From: Chamaea fasciata | Lineage: Eukaryota; Chordata; Aves; Passeriformes; Sylviidae | Assembly (NCBI GenBank): GCA_029207755.1 | Contig: JARCOQ010000003.1 | Location: 682,001-746,000 of the forward strand | DNA: 64,000 bases | Reading direction: 5' to 3' | Shown: one piece after another, positions 47,701 through 58,250 of the stretch | Numbering within the stretch: position 1 is the first letter of the stretch | Layout: the number at the start of each line of letters is the position of its first letter | Notes under the pieces: model-generated | Database searches by the model: none | What the model was told of the DNA's origin: nothing | What the model saw: the letters and a program-made list of their open reading frames with translations, nothing else | Made by a program: the position numbers and the translations under genes

Positions 47701-50700
47701 GCCAGGCTCAGATAGAGAAGAATGAGGGGTGCCTGCAGTGAGTAGCCAGTTTTGTTTGCTGCCGTGTCTGTGGCTGGGGGGCACAGCCCCTGGCTGTGCT
47801 GCTGCAGGGGAGCACTGGCAGGAGCTGTCAGCACTGAGTGCTTCCCACTGTCCTTGTGCAGTATGACCTGTGCCAAGTGTAACCACGGCTTCTGCTGGCG
47901 CTGCCTCAAGCCCTGGAGGCCCAATCACAAGGATTATTACAACTGCTCTGCTATGGTGAGTGCTTTGCTGTGTCTGCTTGGGTCAGCCTTGTGTTCAGAG
48001 GCCCCCGTCCCCTCTCAGAGATGGTAAGGATCTCCACTTGGGCCCTTTACCCTGCACTTTGTGAATTTGGCAGTAATACTGGCATTTCCTGGTATTGTAG
48101 GAAATTGCTGCAATTTCCTGCCCCTTTTCTTACAGGTGAGTAAAGCAGCTTGGCAGGAGAAGCGTTTCCAGGACTACAATGAGAGATGCACCTTTCATCA
48201 CCAGGCCAGGGTAGGGCCTCCTCTTTCCCTTGCAGGTGCTGGCTGCTGCTCAGCCCTGGGGAGCAGGGCACCTGCTCTTGGGTCAGTGTCTTCTCTGCTT
48301 AGCAGCAGGCCTCACATCCAGCTGGGGATCACTGGATGGTCATTTTGCCCTGGCTCTGGCATTGAGGAGTGGTCCTTGGCTGCTTTCTCCTGTCCAGTCT
48401 GTTGTGGAAACTGAGCACCTGACCTGTGGTGTTCAGGGGCTTAGAGAGGGGCAGGAGTTGGAAGCAGTGGTGACTGAAGGCTGAGCTCTGCCCAGAGCTG
48501 AGGTGCTGTAAAAGGTTGAAGTGATGGCACAGTAGAAATGTCATAGTTGGATGCATTAAGTGCTCTGCTGCTGCCTGCATCTTCTGGGATGGCAATTCAG
48601 AATGCTAAGCAATTATTTGTGTGGAAGGTGCTGTTTTTACAGCAATCTTGTGGAGCTTGACAGTGACATTGACTTCTTTTCCCCCCCTCCTTTGGTTATT
48701 GCAGGAATTTGCCATAAGTCTAAGGAACAGCATTTCTTCCATCAGAGAGATGCCAAAAATTAGGAACCTGACCTTTGTTCTTGATGCCTGCAAAGTGCTG
48801 GAACAGGCACGGAAGGTAAGGCTGGATAATAAAGTCTTGCTGGGATTTAGACTTAATCCTGTTGGTGTGTTTCATGCCTTTCCTAAAGTGAGGAGACGCC
48901 AACCTTGTTCTTCTCCAAACAAGAGGAGACAGAGAAAGCTTGAAGGGAGGAGTAGCATCAGGACAGGGGAAGAGTTCATGTCTGCCCTTCCCTGCTTTGA
49001 GTCCGAGCTGAGCTCTGTTTGCAGTGTTCCCTACAGTCGGGTCATTCATTCATAACCGGAGTTCGCCGCTTGTTGAAATGCCTTTGCTGTGGGCTCTGGG
49101 TGCTGTACAGCACCCTGCCTGCTTCCCTTTGGCCTCCATTCTCTTAGTTCACTGCCACTTTCATTCAGCCTGGGCTGCCCAGCACGGCCTAGTCCTGTGT
49201 GCTGAGGGGTCTGACTCTTTGCCCACTGCTCAGACACACTTGTTATGCATTTACAGTCTGTGTTCTTGTGATGGTTTGCAGGTGGGAACAGTCAGCTATT
49301 TTAGACTTCAATATAAAATAATTGCACATTCGTTTCCAATTCTGCCAGTAGCTCTAGTTAGCCTGGACCATGGGCACAAGCCAGAGGCCACTGGTAATAC
49401 TGAGGTCTGGAAGAGTTTGGTGCTGCTCCCTTCTTGCCCACTCTGAAGCTGAAGGAGGGTGCTTAACAACATGATCTGTACTTTTCCAGGTGCTGGCCTA
49501 CTCCTGTGTGTACAGCTACTATAACCAGGACACCGAGAGCATGGATATTGTGGAACAGCAGACTGAGAGCCTGGAGCTGCTCACTAATGCTCTGCAGATC
49601 CTTCTGGGTAAGTCCTGCAGCCTCTTGGAAGTTGTGACTAGTATTTCCAGCTGTAGTCAAAGAGCAGCAGCTCTGCAGCGGGGCAATAGCATGTATACCA
49701 ACACCCAGCTGGCCTCACTTCTCCCAGTCCATGTCTGCCTAGCTGATGTCATTTCTGAGGGAGCCCACTGGAGCAGTTTGGCTGCTAGTGAAGATGGATG
49801 CAGTGTTCTGCTCTGAAAGAACAAGTCAGAGCCAAGGACTTGGTCTCTGCTCAGGAGTGTGGGGGGCAGCATTGACTCTGTTGGCCTTGAATTGCAGAGG
49901 AAATGCTGCTGCAGTACCAGGACTTGGCCACTTCTCTCCGGCTCCTCAAGGCAGAGCACTTCCGAGCGGGTCTGGAGCTGCTGCGGCAGATCCGGGAGCG
50001 CCTCTTTGCCATCCTCTGGCACTCCACACAGGTGAGGGCTGTTCCTGGCTTGTCTGCCTCTGCTCTGGTTTGATTGTGGGCAAACTGAAGGGCTTGATCA
50101 GCTGAGGGGCTAGACTGGGGATTGTGTGTGTGCAGGGTAGGGGTTTGCAGCACAGAATACATCCCAACTTACATACTGCTTCTGTCTCTTTTGGCTGTTC
50201 TTTCCTGCTAACAGGATTTCCATGTTGGGCTCCAGACCTCAGGAGATGCTGTTCAGAGAAAGCTGAAACTTGCAAATGTGCCTGCTTCAGCCCTTGCATG
50301 TACAGGGTGAGTTCTCTTAGTGGGGTGACAGGGGAAGGTGAGTCAGTGCAGACAGAAAGGAGGTGAGCAGAGTTTTCTCCTGTGTTCACTGACACTGATT
50401 GCTTGCATCCTGTTTTGTGGCTGGAGGTAGCAGTTGAAGTGACATAGTGGTGTAGGGAAAGCAGCAAAACCTCTGTTTGTAGGCAGCTGTGATCAGGACA
50501 GCTCCATCCCCGGCAGACTCAGTGATGGAAGCTGCTCTCCCTGGACTCTGGAACTCCTTTGGATGGGGATGCTGAGGCAGTGGCAGGAGGGTGTTGTGGG
50601 GCTGGGTGGCAGCTGATGCTCACAGCACAGGCTCTGCTCTTCGGCTCTCCTCAACAGGCAGAAACGCATCATCCTCTGTGACTCCCCCAACACAGACGAA

Positions 50701-50850
50701 GGAGGCAAGGAGGCTGAAGATGAGGAATATGATCCACAGTGGCAGGAGGACTATGATGACGATGATGACCTCGATGAAGACAACTTTATGATTGATAACG
50801 AGTCAGATTGTGATTCTTACTTTGATGATGATGACAGCTATCATAGCTAA
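29734..50850 (+). CDS. CUL9: CUL9 (PARC), cullin-9 RBR E3 ubiquitin ligase (40 coding exons, 2501 aa)
   Basis: CUL9 is a large, mainly cytoplasmic ubiquitin ligase that binds p53 and joins a cullin scaffold to an Ariadne-type RING-IBR-RING module. The coding exon set, given in the domain entries, sums to 7506 nt with consistent phases and GT/AG borders throughout. The start [20 protein letters not shown] and the end match vertebrate CUL9, and the length is close to the human protein (2517 aa). Domain order: N-terminal helical repeats, CPH domain, further helical repeats, APC10/DOC domain, cullin domain with neddylation lysine, RING1-IBR-RING2, Ariadne helices, acidic tail. Introns in 35-45 kb are very short (down to 67 bp at 39388-39454) and GC-rich. 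Four introns carry minisatellites, and none interrupts the frame. TAA is at 50848-50850. Confidence 0.98.
30330..31350 (+). repeat. 19-bp minisatellite with 333-bp higher-order period (CUL9 intron 1)
   Basis: About 50 copies of GGGCACGGAGGGTCCTGCT and variants (CAC[G/T]GAG, GGT[C/T]CTG). A 5-bp TTCTG insertion recurs at 30483, 30816 and 31149, exactly 333 bp apart. A single CACAGAGG variant recurs at 30612 and 30945, also 333 bp apart. So a block of 17 units plus two insertions was itself duplicated. It is fully intronic (30320-32077). Confidence 0.95.
32272..33118 (+). repeat. 21/22-bp minisatellite (CUL9 intron 2)
   Basis: About 40 copies of GGGCCAGGAGGGATGGCAGTG, some with an extra G and some shortened to GGGCCAGGGCTGGCAGTG. 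It lies between the exons ending at 32232 and starting at 33246, filling most of that intron. Strongly G-rich on the mRNA-sense strand. Confidence 0.95.
34356..35344 (+). other. CUL9: CUL9 intron 4
   Basis: A roughly 1 kb, comparatively AT-rich intron, a sharp contrast to the GC-rich introns that follow. No exon or repeat is recognised. Confidence 0.75.
35345..39163 (+). other. CUL9: CUL9 exons 5-13: central helical-repeat region
   Basis: Exons 35345-35535, 36022-36385, 36556-36766, 36991-37198, 37308-37501, 37614-37831, 37971-38196, 38583-38688, 38936-39163. They encode an armadillo-like scaffold with family landmarks such as [39 protein letters not shown] and [18 protein letters not shown]. 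An Asp/Glu/Gly-rich linker in exon 6 is poorly conserved. Base composition is among the most GC-rich in the window. Confidence 0.92.
39297..41349 (+). other. CUL9: CUL9 exons 14-21: APC10/DOC domain and linker
   Basis: Exons 39297-39387, 39455-39626, 39784-39889, 40043-40138, 40214-40389, 40619-40752, 40838-41014, 41240-41349. The DOC jelly-roll starts near [18 protein letters not shown] and includes [37 protein letters not shown] and [20 protein letters not shown]. Exon 21 is the least certain. It reads through a low-similarity linker to CWRGVVQQQ, which aligns with human CWLSVVQEQ. Confidence 0.9.
42127..42972 (+). repeat. 54-bp minisatellite, 16 copies (CUL9 intron 23)
   Basis: A unit of about 54 bp (GTGTGCAG[C/T/G][G]CCATTCC, then CTGCTGGGGACACGGGACAC) repeats 16 times with very few differences. 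The unit is 18 codons long, so frames stay open across it on both strands. It is nevertheless spliced out between 42015 and 43107 in the gene model. Confidence 0.95.
44180..44555 (+). repeat. 21-bp minisatellite (CUL9 intron 27)
   Basis: About 18 copies of TCTGTCTCTGTGGCCCTGGGG, with GTGTCCCTGGAG and CTGTCCCTGCGG variants, between the exons ending at 44103 and starting at 44728. Confidence 0.93.
46124..47320 (+). other. CUL9: CUL9 intron 31 with CR1-like fragments
   Basis: A 1.2 kb intron within the RBR region. About 46790-47130 holds short CR1-like 3'-end pieces. The rest shows nothing recognisable. Confidence 0.7.
46790..47135. mobile_element. CR1-like LINE 3' fragments
   Basis: The right part (GAGAGGTTGGACCAGG ... 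ATGCCTTCCAACCTCAGCAA TTCTGTGAG, 47070-47130) matches the usual sense-strand CR1 terminus. The left part (TCATAGAATATTTTGGGTTG, 46793-46812) looks like an antisense CR1 terminus, so two facing fragments may be present. Confidence 0.6.
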
Positions 50851-51615
50851 CACCAGAAGTGTTCTGTCAGCCAGCCTGCCACTTTGGACCTCTGCCTCTA
50901 CTTTGTCTCACCCAGGTTGTATTAATGTTTTTTCCTCAAAGGCAGGGAGGAGCTCTCAGATGGAACAAAACATTTCCTCTGGGAGGTCTCTTGCTCAGTG
51001 GCTCTTGAATATGCAGGAACATGCTCTGGGCAGCTGGTCTGTGTTACTGCGGCCACCTCTCTCAGACAGACATCTCCTTGCCTTTTCCCCTTCTCTCCAG
51101 TTCTGCCTGTAGGTATTGAATTGAGCTAGGAAGTCACAGCCCATCTGCAGAGTGAGCACCACCTGTGACAGGGCTGCTCCTTGTCCTTGGTGTGCTCTCC
51201 CAAGGGCTGGGCACGTGTCCCAGAATGGCACTGTCCAGCACTGGCCGGTGTCTGGAACTGCTGTAAAAAGATGCTTTTACACTCAAGTTAAAGCCTCCCA
51301 GCTGGAGGTGGTGGGATTCTCTCCACCCACAGGTGGATGTGGCTTGGTTCCTCTGATTGAGAGGGGCATTTTTGCCCTCTGTTGGAGTTTTCTTCTCTGT
51401 TACAAAGGAGGAAGGGCTACTGTGAGTGACACAAGTTTGCAGGATTGTTTAAGTTTATAAGTATATGCACACACATATATTTTATATATATATATATATG
51501 CAAAGGTTGTTCAGATAGTACTGTATCTTTGGGGGAAAAAAAAAGAAAACCCTTAGGAACAAGGGTTGAAAAAAGTTCTGTTTAAAAAAAATAAACAGTT
51601 TTTTAAAGCCTTCTG
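50851..51615 (+). other. CUL9: CUL9 3' UTR
   Basis: About 760 bp of non-coding sequence to the polyadenylation signal, including a TATATA run near 51478-51500. Confidence 0.8.
51590..51595 (+). terminator. CUL9: CUL9 polyadenylation signal
   Basis: AATAAA in an A-rich context, 740 bp after the stop, followed by a T-rich stretch. Confidence 0.8.
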
Positions 51616-51654
51616 ATGTTTTACTGAAGCACTCTGAGTGTAGTGGCCAACTCT

Positions 51655-51742
51655 GGGCCCACCCTCCTTGAGCAGGGAGGCTGGAGCAGGAGACCCACTG
51701 TGGTCCCTTCCAGCAACACCCATTCTGTGAGTCTCTACCATG
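51655..51742 (+). mobile_element. CR1 3'-end fragment
   Basis: CCTTGAGCAGGGAGGCTGGA, then a GGTCCCTTCCAGCAACACCC ATTCTGTGAG pattern, is the typical CR1 terminus in sense orientation. It lies just downstream of the CUL9 polyadenylation site. Confidence 0.7.
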
Positions 51743-53010
51743 TGGGGTGTGTGTAAAAAATTGTAATGATGGCTCCTAAAAGTGAGGTTGAGGACGAGAT
51801 TGATTTTGCACGTTATGTGTTTTGCATGTTCACCTCACCACAGTGATTCTTTATGTTCAGGCACATATCCTGAAGGAATGAGACAGGTCTGAGATTGATA
51901 TGCTGCTGCCTGCTCTGTTCTAGCTTGGATTCACCTTCCAGAGAGGCCCAGAACTGAACAGAGATTCCATTTGCTGCTGCCTGGAGTAATCCAAAGGGGT
52001 GTACAATGGTTGGGTGTTATTTGGCTTGGATGTAGGATTTTTCATTCTTCTAATATTAAGAAGGCTAAAACAATTAGAACTGGGATACCATGGGAATAGG
52101 GACACGGTAAGATGAAGATATTTAAAAGCAGAAGGTCAGGTCAAGAGTAGTTATGGCAGGAAAAGAGAGGAAGTAGGGAGATGATTTGGACCTCTGTATA
52201 ATGGGATTGAACCTTCTGCATTTGCTGAGCTCTGCTATGGGAGCAGTCCTTTTCCAGGGCAGGGGATAGTACTCACTTGGTAGTTTGAGTTTATTACTCA
52301 GAGGCCTGCTTGTACTCACTTCTTTCATTCTTTTGTAAATGGAAAAATTCATTGTAGAGAGAAAATGACCTGGATTGCTCTGGTCTGAACTCAGCTCATT
52401 ATAGGACTGTTAATCCTTGAATATGAAAATCCCTATGAGCAGCTGCCTCTTTAGGATGTTCTGATCCAACATCAAAGTTGTAAACTTCCATGTCAAAATG
52501 GGCTCTTAGAGGACATGGAGCTGTTTTCCCTGGGTGGTTTGGTCAGTTGCTGGGAAGGGGGAAGGATGAAGAATTTGGGCTGGGGTCGAGCCAAAATGGC
52601 AAATTGCTGCTTCTGATTTTCTCCCAGCTTTTGCAGCAGGGCCACAACTCCATCCCTGCAAACCACTCCCCTTCCCAAGTCACACGTGAGCCTGGCTGCA
52701 GGGGCTGCTGCAGCTGGCATCAGGAGCTGCTGTTGCATTTTTCACATTACTCAACCCACCCTGCCAAATGCCATCAAGTGGCTGAGGAAGGACACAAAAG
52801 GATTACCCTGGAGGAAGGGGACCAAAGCTTGGAAAAGGATGAAAGGAACGCCATAGTGATGATGATGACAACAGAGAGGAGAGCAGCATGGCAGGCCACG
52901 ACCAACCTCTGCTCAAGCACGGCACAGAAACCTCCTCAGCAGCTGCAGGAGCTGGAAGCTCCTTGTGTGGTGCTGCTGCTGCCACCCGTGCTGGGGAGTC
53001 AGGTACCTAC
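51743..53010. other. CUL9-PIM intergenic region (convergent genes)
   Basis: No supportable gene. A reverse-strand AATAAA (TTTATT at 52290-52295) is a possible polyadenylation signal for the - strand PIM gene, which would put the PIM remnant exon inside its 3' UTR. Confidence 0.55.
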
Positions 53011-53160
53011 CTCTGGAGCCCGGCTGCCAGGAGAGGAGCTGATCTCACACGGGGTCCTCGTCCTCCTGGAAGGGGATGTCCCTGCAGACTGTGGCCTCCC
53101 AGGGTAGCACTGGCACTGGATGCACTCCACAGACGGTGCCGGCGCTTCCCCATCCAGTCT
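53011..53160 (-). pseudogene. Decayed PIM kinase exon 4 (relic of a second PIM copy)
   Basis: Read on the - strand, the segment aligns in order with PIM exon 4: a PPEW-like PSVEC, IQCQCY, an internal deletion of about 25-30 nt where [12 protein letters not shown] should be, then VCRDIPFQEDED. A TGA stop follows where PIM proteins have an Arg codon after the VR/VQ motif. It still ends in a good donor, GTAGGT. The frame changes across the deletion. The intact gene's own exon 4 (54391-54567) carries the same landmarks, so this is a duplicated relic. No relic of the other exons was recognised, and it cannot encode a kinase. Confidence 0.7.
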
Positions 53161-53987
53161 GCGCATCAGGAGCAATCTTTCTGGAAAAAAACAAAGAACA
53201 ACTGCATGAAAGTAAGTTGAAAACAAGACCTGGAAACAAGAAAAAGCCTCAAAGGTTACAATCATTTCACGGGCCTGGGGAGGGTGTGACCACTCCATGG
53301 GGGAAAATCCCATCTTTCCCACCCATAAACCCACCCCTTCCTCACGGGCCTGCAGAGCAGCCCAGGGGGCATGGCTTCCGAACGTCCCCCTCTGCTGCTC
53401 CCAACCACATGGATGGATGCTTCTGTCAGGCTGCCTGGGAGAAGCTGTCGGCAAGGCCAGGAGCCGGCTCCCCTTCTACAACATCTGGCCCCCCAGAAAG
53501 CAGCTCGGCGGCCAGTGGAAAAACCGCTATTCCCCACGGCCGGGAACCTCTGTGGCGTGGCCAGGCCGTGCCGTGCCTGGCAGCAGGAGCATCCCCCGCC
53601 CGGCCCTCCGCCTGCTGGGGACTCATCTTGGTTTCACCGGGGCGCAGAGCGAGCCCTGCAGGACGGGGCTGTGACCAAAGCCAATCCAGCCGCAGGCCGG
53701 TGTTCTCTGTGCTCCAGAAGAACGCCCCAGCTGTGCCTCGGCTTGCGGGGACATCATGATGCCACTGAGCTGCAGGGAGATGTTTCCCCTTTTCCGGTCT
53801 GTGGCACCTTCACTGCAATGCCAAAACTTCTCCAAAGGGACAGGGAGCACTGAGCCCCCCTCTCCACAATGTGCCGGGGACCAGTGGAAGGATCTCCTCG
53901 GCTTTGATCTCTCCTCCGTGCTGCAGGGAAACGCTCTGGGTTTTTTTCTGAGCACCATGAAACTGGTCCTTGCTGGGCTTCTACATC

Positions 53988-55866
53988 CTACTGTGCAGAG
54001 GGATGGATCTCTGCTGCAGTCTCCTGGGCCAGGTGGGGGTCCTGTAGCCAAGCATGCTCAAGAAGGTCTTCCAAGGATGGCCTGTCTGCGGGGTCCATGG
54101 ATAAACACCACCTGATGAGGTGCTGGCACTCTGCAGAGAGAAACCAGGAACCACTGGTCAGCTCCTGTCCGTGCTCTCCCAGATCCCACGGCGCCCAGGC
54201 CACACTAGGAGTGCTTGGAGCTGCACCCAGAGCTTCCCATCAATCCTCCCTTCTGGAGGAGAGACACGTGTGCCACCTCCTCCAGCTAAGCCCAGGAGAT
54301 GGACCTCCTCCCTAGCTGCAAGAGCAGGACCCTGATGTGCCAGCTGCCCTCTCCCGTTCTTCCTCCCGTGCCCTGAAGGTGCATCCCAACCTTGAGACAC
54401 GCGGGGTGGGAAGAAGAGCTGGCCCTGGACGATGTCCCCAGCGGAGTGGAAAGGAAGGTCCCCGCAGACCAGGTCATAGAGCAGGATGCCCAGGGACCAG
54501 ATAGTGGCTGCCTGGCCATGGTAGCAGCCGAAGAGGATCCACTCTGGTGGGCAGTACTCTGGCGTTCCTACGGACACGGGCACAGCCCATCAGGCCGATG
54601 CTGCTCCCTCCCTCCCAGCCAGCGCCACAACAGCCAACCCCTGCCCCAGCGGAAAGCAACTCGGCTGCAGCCGGCTGAAGAAGGATTCCCACTTTCTCCC
54701 TCCCTCTTCCCCCTCTGCCGGCAGAGGGGAGAGACTCCGCTGCCCGCCTGGGCCCCGGCTTTAGGCTTACCTGACATTCGTGTGTAGAACGTGTCCTGGA
54801 GGATCGTGCCGCACCCGAAGTCGATGAGCTTCGCCTCGCCGGTGGCCAGGTCAACGAGGACGTTCTCGGTCTTGATGTCGCGGTGCAGGACACCGCGGCT
54901 GGTGCAGTGCCGCACGGCCTGCAGCACCTGGAGGAACACCCCCCGCGCCACGGGCTCCGGCAGGAACCCCCGCTCGTCCAGGACGTACCAGAGGTCCTGA
55001 CAGCGCTCCGGGCGCTCCATGACCAGCGCGAAGCCGTCGGGCAGCTCGAACCAGTCCAGGAGCCGCACGACGCCGCGGAAGCCAGGGCACGACACCATGC
55101 AGAGCAGCGCCAGCTCCAGGGGCACAAGGGCGCCGTTGTGCTGCGGGGGGACGGCGATGCCCTCAGCGGGGCCTTCGGCACCCCCTGCCCGGCACCCACG
55201 GGCTGCTCCCGCTGCCCCGTCACTCACCAGCCGCGCCCACTCCGAGACGCGATCCCGGGACACTAGCTTGATGGCCACCTGCAAGCCAAGGTCAGCGGCG
55301 GGCTGAGCTCGCCGCTCGCCGCCGCTCGCCGCCGCCCCCTCCGACCCGGCGCCGCGTCTTACCGGGGCGCCGTCGGCGAGGCGGGTCCCGGAGAAAACGC
55401 TGCCGCAGCCGCCGCTCCCCAGCAGCGGGCCCGCCCGGTAGAGCTGCTCCAGGGGCGGCCTCTCCGCCCGTGCGGCCGGCACCGCTCTCTCGCCATTCTG
55501 CCCGGGGCACCCGGGCGCTGCTGCTTCCCGAGCCGCCCCGGGCTCCGGCGGCTCGGGACCGGCGCCCCAGCTGACGACCGGCGGAGCTCGGGCCGGGGAA
55601 ACCGGCGGCGATGCTGCCCGGGACGGGGCGGGGGCCGGGCGGAACCGCGGGAGGGGCCTCGCTCGGGGCCGGGCCAGGGCCCCCGCCAGGCGGAGCCAAA
55701 GGCCGGCGCCGCTCCACCACCACCAGCGTGGGGAACTCTTCCAGAAACTCTTCCAGAGGCGCCACAGCCAGTGCGGAGAGTGCCCGGCGGGGGCGAGACC
55801 GCGGCGGGCCCGGCAGGGGCGGGCAGGGGCCCGAGTCGCCCACGGGCGCCTTGCGGGACGCGGCAT
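53988..55866 (-). CDS. PIM-like serine/threonine kinase (5 exons, 414 aa)
   Basis: PIM kinases are constitutively active cytosolic/nuclear Ser/Thr kinases promoting survival and growth. Exons on the - strand: 55866-55363, 55278-55228 (51 bp), 55140-54771, 54567-54391 and 54130-53988, summing to 1245 nt. The catalytic parts are complete: [13 protein letters not shown] loop, VAIK, hinge MERPE with the Pro typical of [11 protein letters not shown] (HRD at 54885-54877), DFG (54822-54814), [22 protein letters not shown] and [10 protein letters not shown] with a short C-terminus. The 51-bp exon and a large 370-bp exon 3 mirror PIM1 gene structure. The N-terminal part before the kinase (about 130 residues, Pro/Arg/Trp-rich) is longer than in short PIM1. 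The frame is open upstream to 56094, so the true start is uncertain. It resembles the passerine PIM1-like expansion; ortholog versus paralog is not resolved. Confidence 0.9.
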
Positions 55867-56100
55867 GAGCCGGGCTGGGACAGGCGGAACACGGACGGGA
55901 CCGGAGTAGAGTGAGTGTGAGAGGGAGAGGGGGACTAGGAAAACAGAAAACAGCGGAAAACAGATCGAGAGAGGCGCTGCTGCCGGTGCTGCCGGTGCTG
56001 CCGGTGCTGCCGGTGCTGAGCCGCCGGAGCGCGCGGCCGTCCGTCCGTCCGTCCGTCCGTTGCCACCGCGAGCCCAACGGAACGAAAGAAACAAAGAAAG
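55867..56100 (-). promoter_or_regulatory. CpG-rich promoter/leader of the PIM-like kinase, with short tandem repeats
   Basis: GC-rich sequence directly upstream of the PIM start. It contains a 9-bp repeat GCTGCCGGT (55977-56014, about four copies) and a tetranucleotide run of GTCC (about 56038-56060). Promoter status is inferred from composition and position. Confidence 0.5.
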
Positions 56101-56729
56101 AAAAAAACCCCCTGAAGCTGATTCCCATTAGAGAAGTAACCAGAGGTCCTGACAGCACTGTTCCAGCACCTCACCGCCCTCACGGTGAAGAGGTTTTTTG
56201 TGAATATCTGATTTAAACCTAATGTTTTGGTGCCATTTTAAAGGCAGCGCTGCTGCATGTGCAGGTTTCCTTTCTTCAGCTGAGGGCGAGAAAGGAACTG
56301 AAGGGTACATGAGCTCTCTGTACCACTGTCCTCTCATCATCCTTTGTGCAGAGAGCAGGCGGAGAAACGAGTGGTAGTAGTGAAAAAACAAACGTGCTCT
56401 TCCAACAGCAACTGTGAGCTGTTCCTTGTGCACACGCAGAACTAACAGCGTGCAGTGACAAGCCACTTGTAACCATCCTGCTCCACCAGGCGTCTGCAAT
56501 CGGATCTGCAATACTGGGGAAGACACGAAGAGGTTCTGCTGTAATCCCTCTGCCTGTGGCTGCGAATGGGTCGTGTCTTTCCCCCTCCCCGTTCAGGTGC
56601 CAGGGGAACAAACTGCCTCAGGGTACCGAAGGAAAGTTACTTGAAACATTTGGCTACAGCGCTGGATGGTGTTTTGGGGAGAAAGATGGATTGCATATTG
56701 GCATAATGGGAATATGGTCCCTACACACA

Positions 56730-56960
56730 CCTCTCAAAAAAACGCAACTGGAGCACCAATCCAGCTTCACCAAAAGGTTTATCAGGCATTGGAGCCGGCT
56801 GCTCAGGGAAGTGTTTGGGTCACCAACCCTGGGGTGTTTAAAAGATGTGTAGATGTGGCACTTAAGAACATGTTTTATTGGTGGACTTGGCAGTGTTAGG
56901 TTAACGTTGGGCTGGATGATCTTAATGTTTTTTTTTCCAACCTAAATGATTCTATGAAAC
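56730..56960 (+). mobile_element. CR1 LINE 3' end, sense
   Basis: The motifs TTTAAAAGATGTGTAGATGT GGCACTTAAG, GGTGGACTTGGCAGTGTTAG and GATGATCTTAATG, with CCAACCTAAATGATTCTATG, follow the canonical avian CR1 terminus closely. The terminal octamer-like TTCTATGA is present at about 56950-56957. Confidence 0.9.
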
Positions 56961-57954
56961 TGCAAAACCAAATGTGGTAATATTAAATGTAAATGGATTT
57001 TCAACTTCAGGAATATTTTTAGAAGCACATCTTGCCTGAAGAAGTTTCCTGCTCTTTTTGAGAGCTGGATGTATGCTTTCCCGTGTGTTTTGCAGCATCA
57101 CTTTAAAGCTTATTTCTGGTGAGTTTGAGATGTTGCTATTGAGAACTCCTGGAGTGGAAAATAAATTATTTTCTGTGTTATTTCTTTGCAGCACTTGCAC
57201 ATGTCTCCTGGGGATGCTTTAAGTTTTTCATGTGAAGAGACTTACTTCTAGCAAAAAAGAATGTTTTTCCTCACTTGGTAATGTTACTCGAAGGGCACAG
57301 TGTGGAAAATAGAAAAACTTGCCAAGTGGATTATCAACTAAGAATGATGACTACCTGCAAAGAAACACAGGGGAAAATTTTACCAAAAAGAGAGAGCTCT
57401 TAGCAGTTCTTTCAGTCTATACAAAAGGTATTTGTGGGGTAGGAGGGGGGTGGTCTAGTTCAAGGCTTTCCCATTGCTGTTGATCTGACAGTGAAGTATT
57501 TTTATAGAGAATCACTGCAAATTGCTTTCAGATGCCACATTGGACAAGCATTTGCAACTTGGCAAGCTGAGATGGACTCGTGCATTGTGTTCCTCTGCCC
57601 TGATTGGGATGGAGATACAATTAGAAGTGTGTCTGGGGTTTGGGCTGTTTGGGGTTTTTGTTCCTTTCTTTTGTTTGTTTTTTTCCCCTTGATTCTGGCA
57701 AGGTGCTTTGGGTGGGTAAGTGAAGAGACTTTAATCTGAAGGCTGATTGTATTTCAGGAGACTAAAGCTTCCTGTTGTTGAGAGCTACTTCTGGACCTCC
57801 CAAGCTGCATTTTACGGTTGTGATCCCTGCTGCACTGCCTGATGCTGCAGGAGTTCTGCTCTCGTGTCTGTCACTGCCTTTCCAGCAGTCACAGGCTCCT
57901 GGGGGATGTTCCCTCTGCTGCCTTCTCACCAGACCACCCAAGCCCAGCCCTCTC

Positions 57955-58250
57955 CCCTCAGAGGCACTGTGCTCCAGGTCCCTGACATTTTTGTAGTCTC
58001 AGCTGGCTCCTCTCCTGTTTTGCCACATCCCTCCTGAACTGGAGGATCTAATGCTGGAGATGAATCCTGGAGAGGCCTTGGCAGCTTTGGACAGAGTGGG
58101 TAGAAATCACTCTTCTGGCTGTGCTGGACATGTGTCTGTTTATCTTCTCTATGATGGGGACATACTTCTGGTTAATGGTCAGCCTGTTGTCTGCCGGAAC
58201 CCCAAGTCCTTCTCGGAAGGGCTGTTGGGCAGATTGAATCTTCCAGCCTG
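57955..58250 (-). mobile_element. CR1 LINE fragment, antisense
   Basis: GTGCTCCAGGTCCCTGACAT, then TGTAGTCTCAGCTGGCTCCT, CACATCCCTCCTGAACTGGA and CCCAAGTCCTTCTCGG are reverse-complement CR1 landmarks in order, with intervening rearranged sequence. It is non-coding and diverged. Confidence 0.7.

Larger units (their letters stand above)
45342..50850 (+). other. CUL9: CUL9 exons 30-40: RING1-IBR-RING2, Ariadne domain and acidic tail
   Basis: Exons 45342-45705, 45983-46123, 47321-47485, 47574-47737, 47862-47955, 48136-48210, 48705-48815, 49490-49607, 49898-50031, 50215-50306, 50658-50850. RING1 starts CPVCVNQLC. The IBR includes CTNPQGCDQ and [16 protein letters not shown]2 reads [14 protein letters not shown] then [15 protein letters not shown]. 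The catalytic cysteine of RBR ligases is the Cys of NEGC (TGC 47730-47732) and is present, so transthiolation chemistry should be intact. The Ariadne helices follow, then a tail rich in Asp ([11 protein letters not shown]). Confidence 0.95.
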
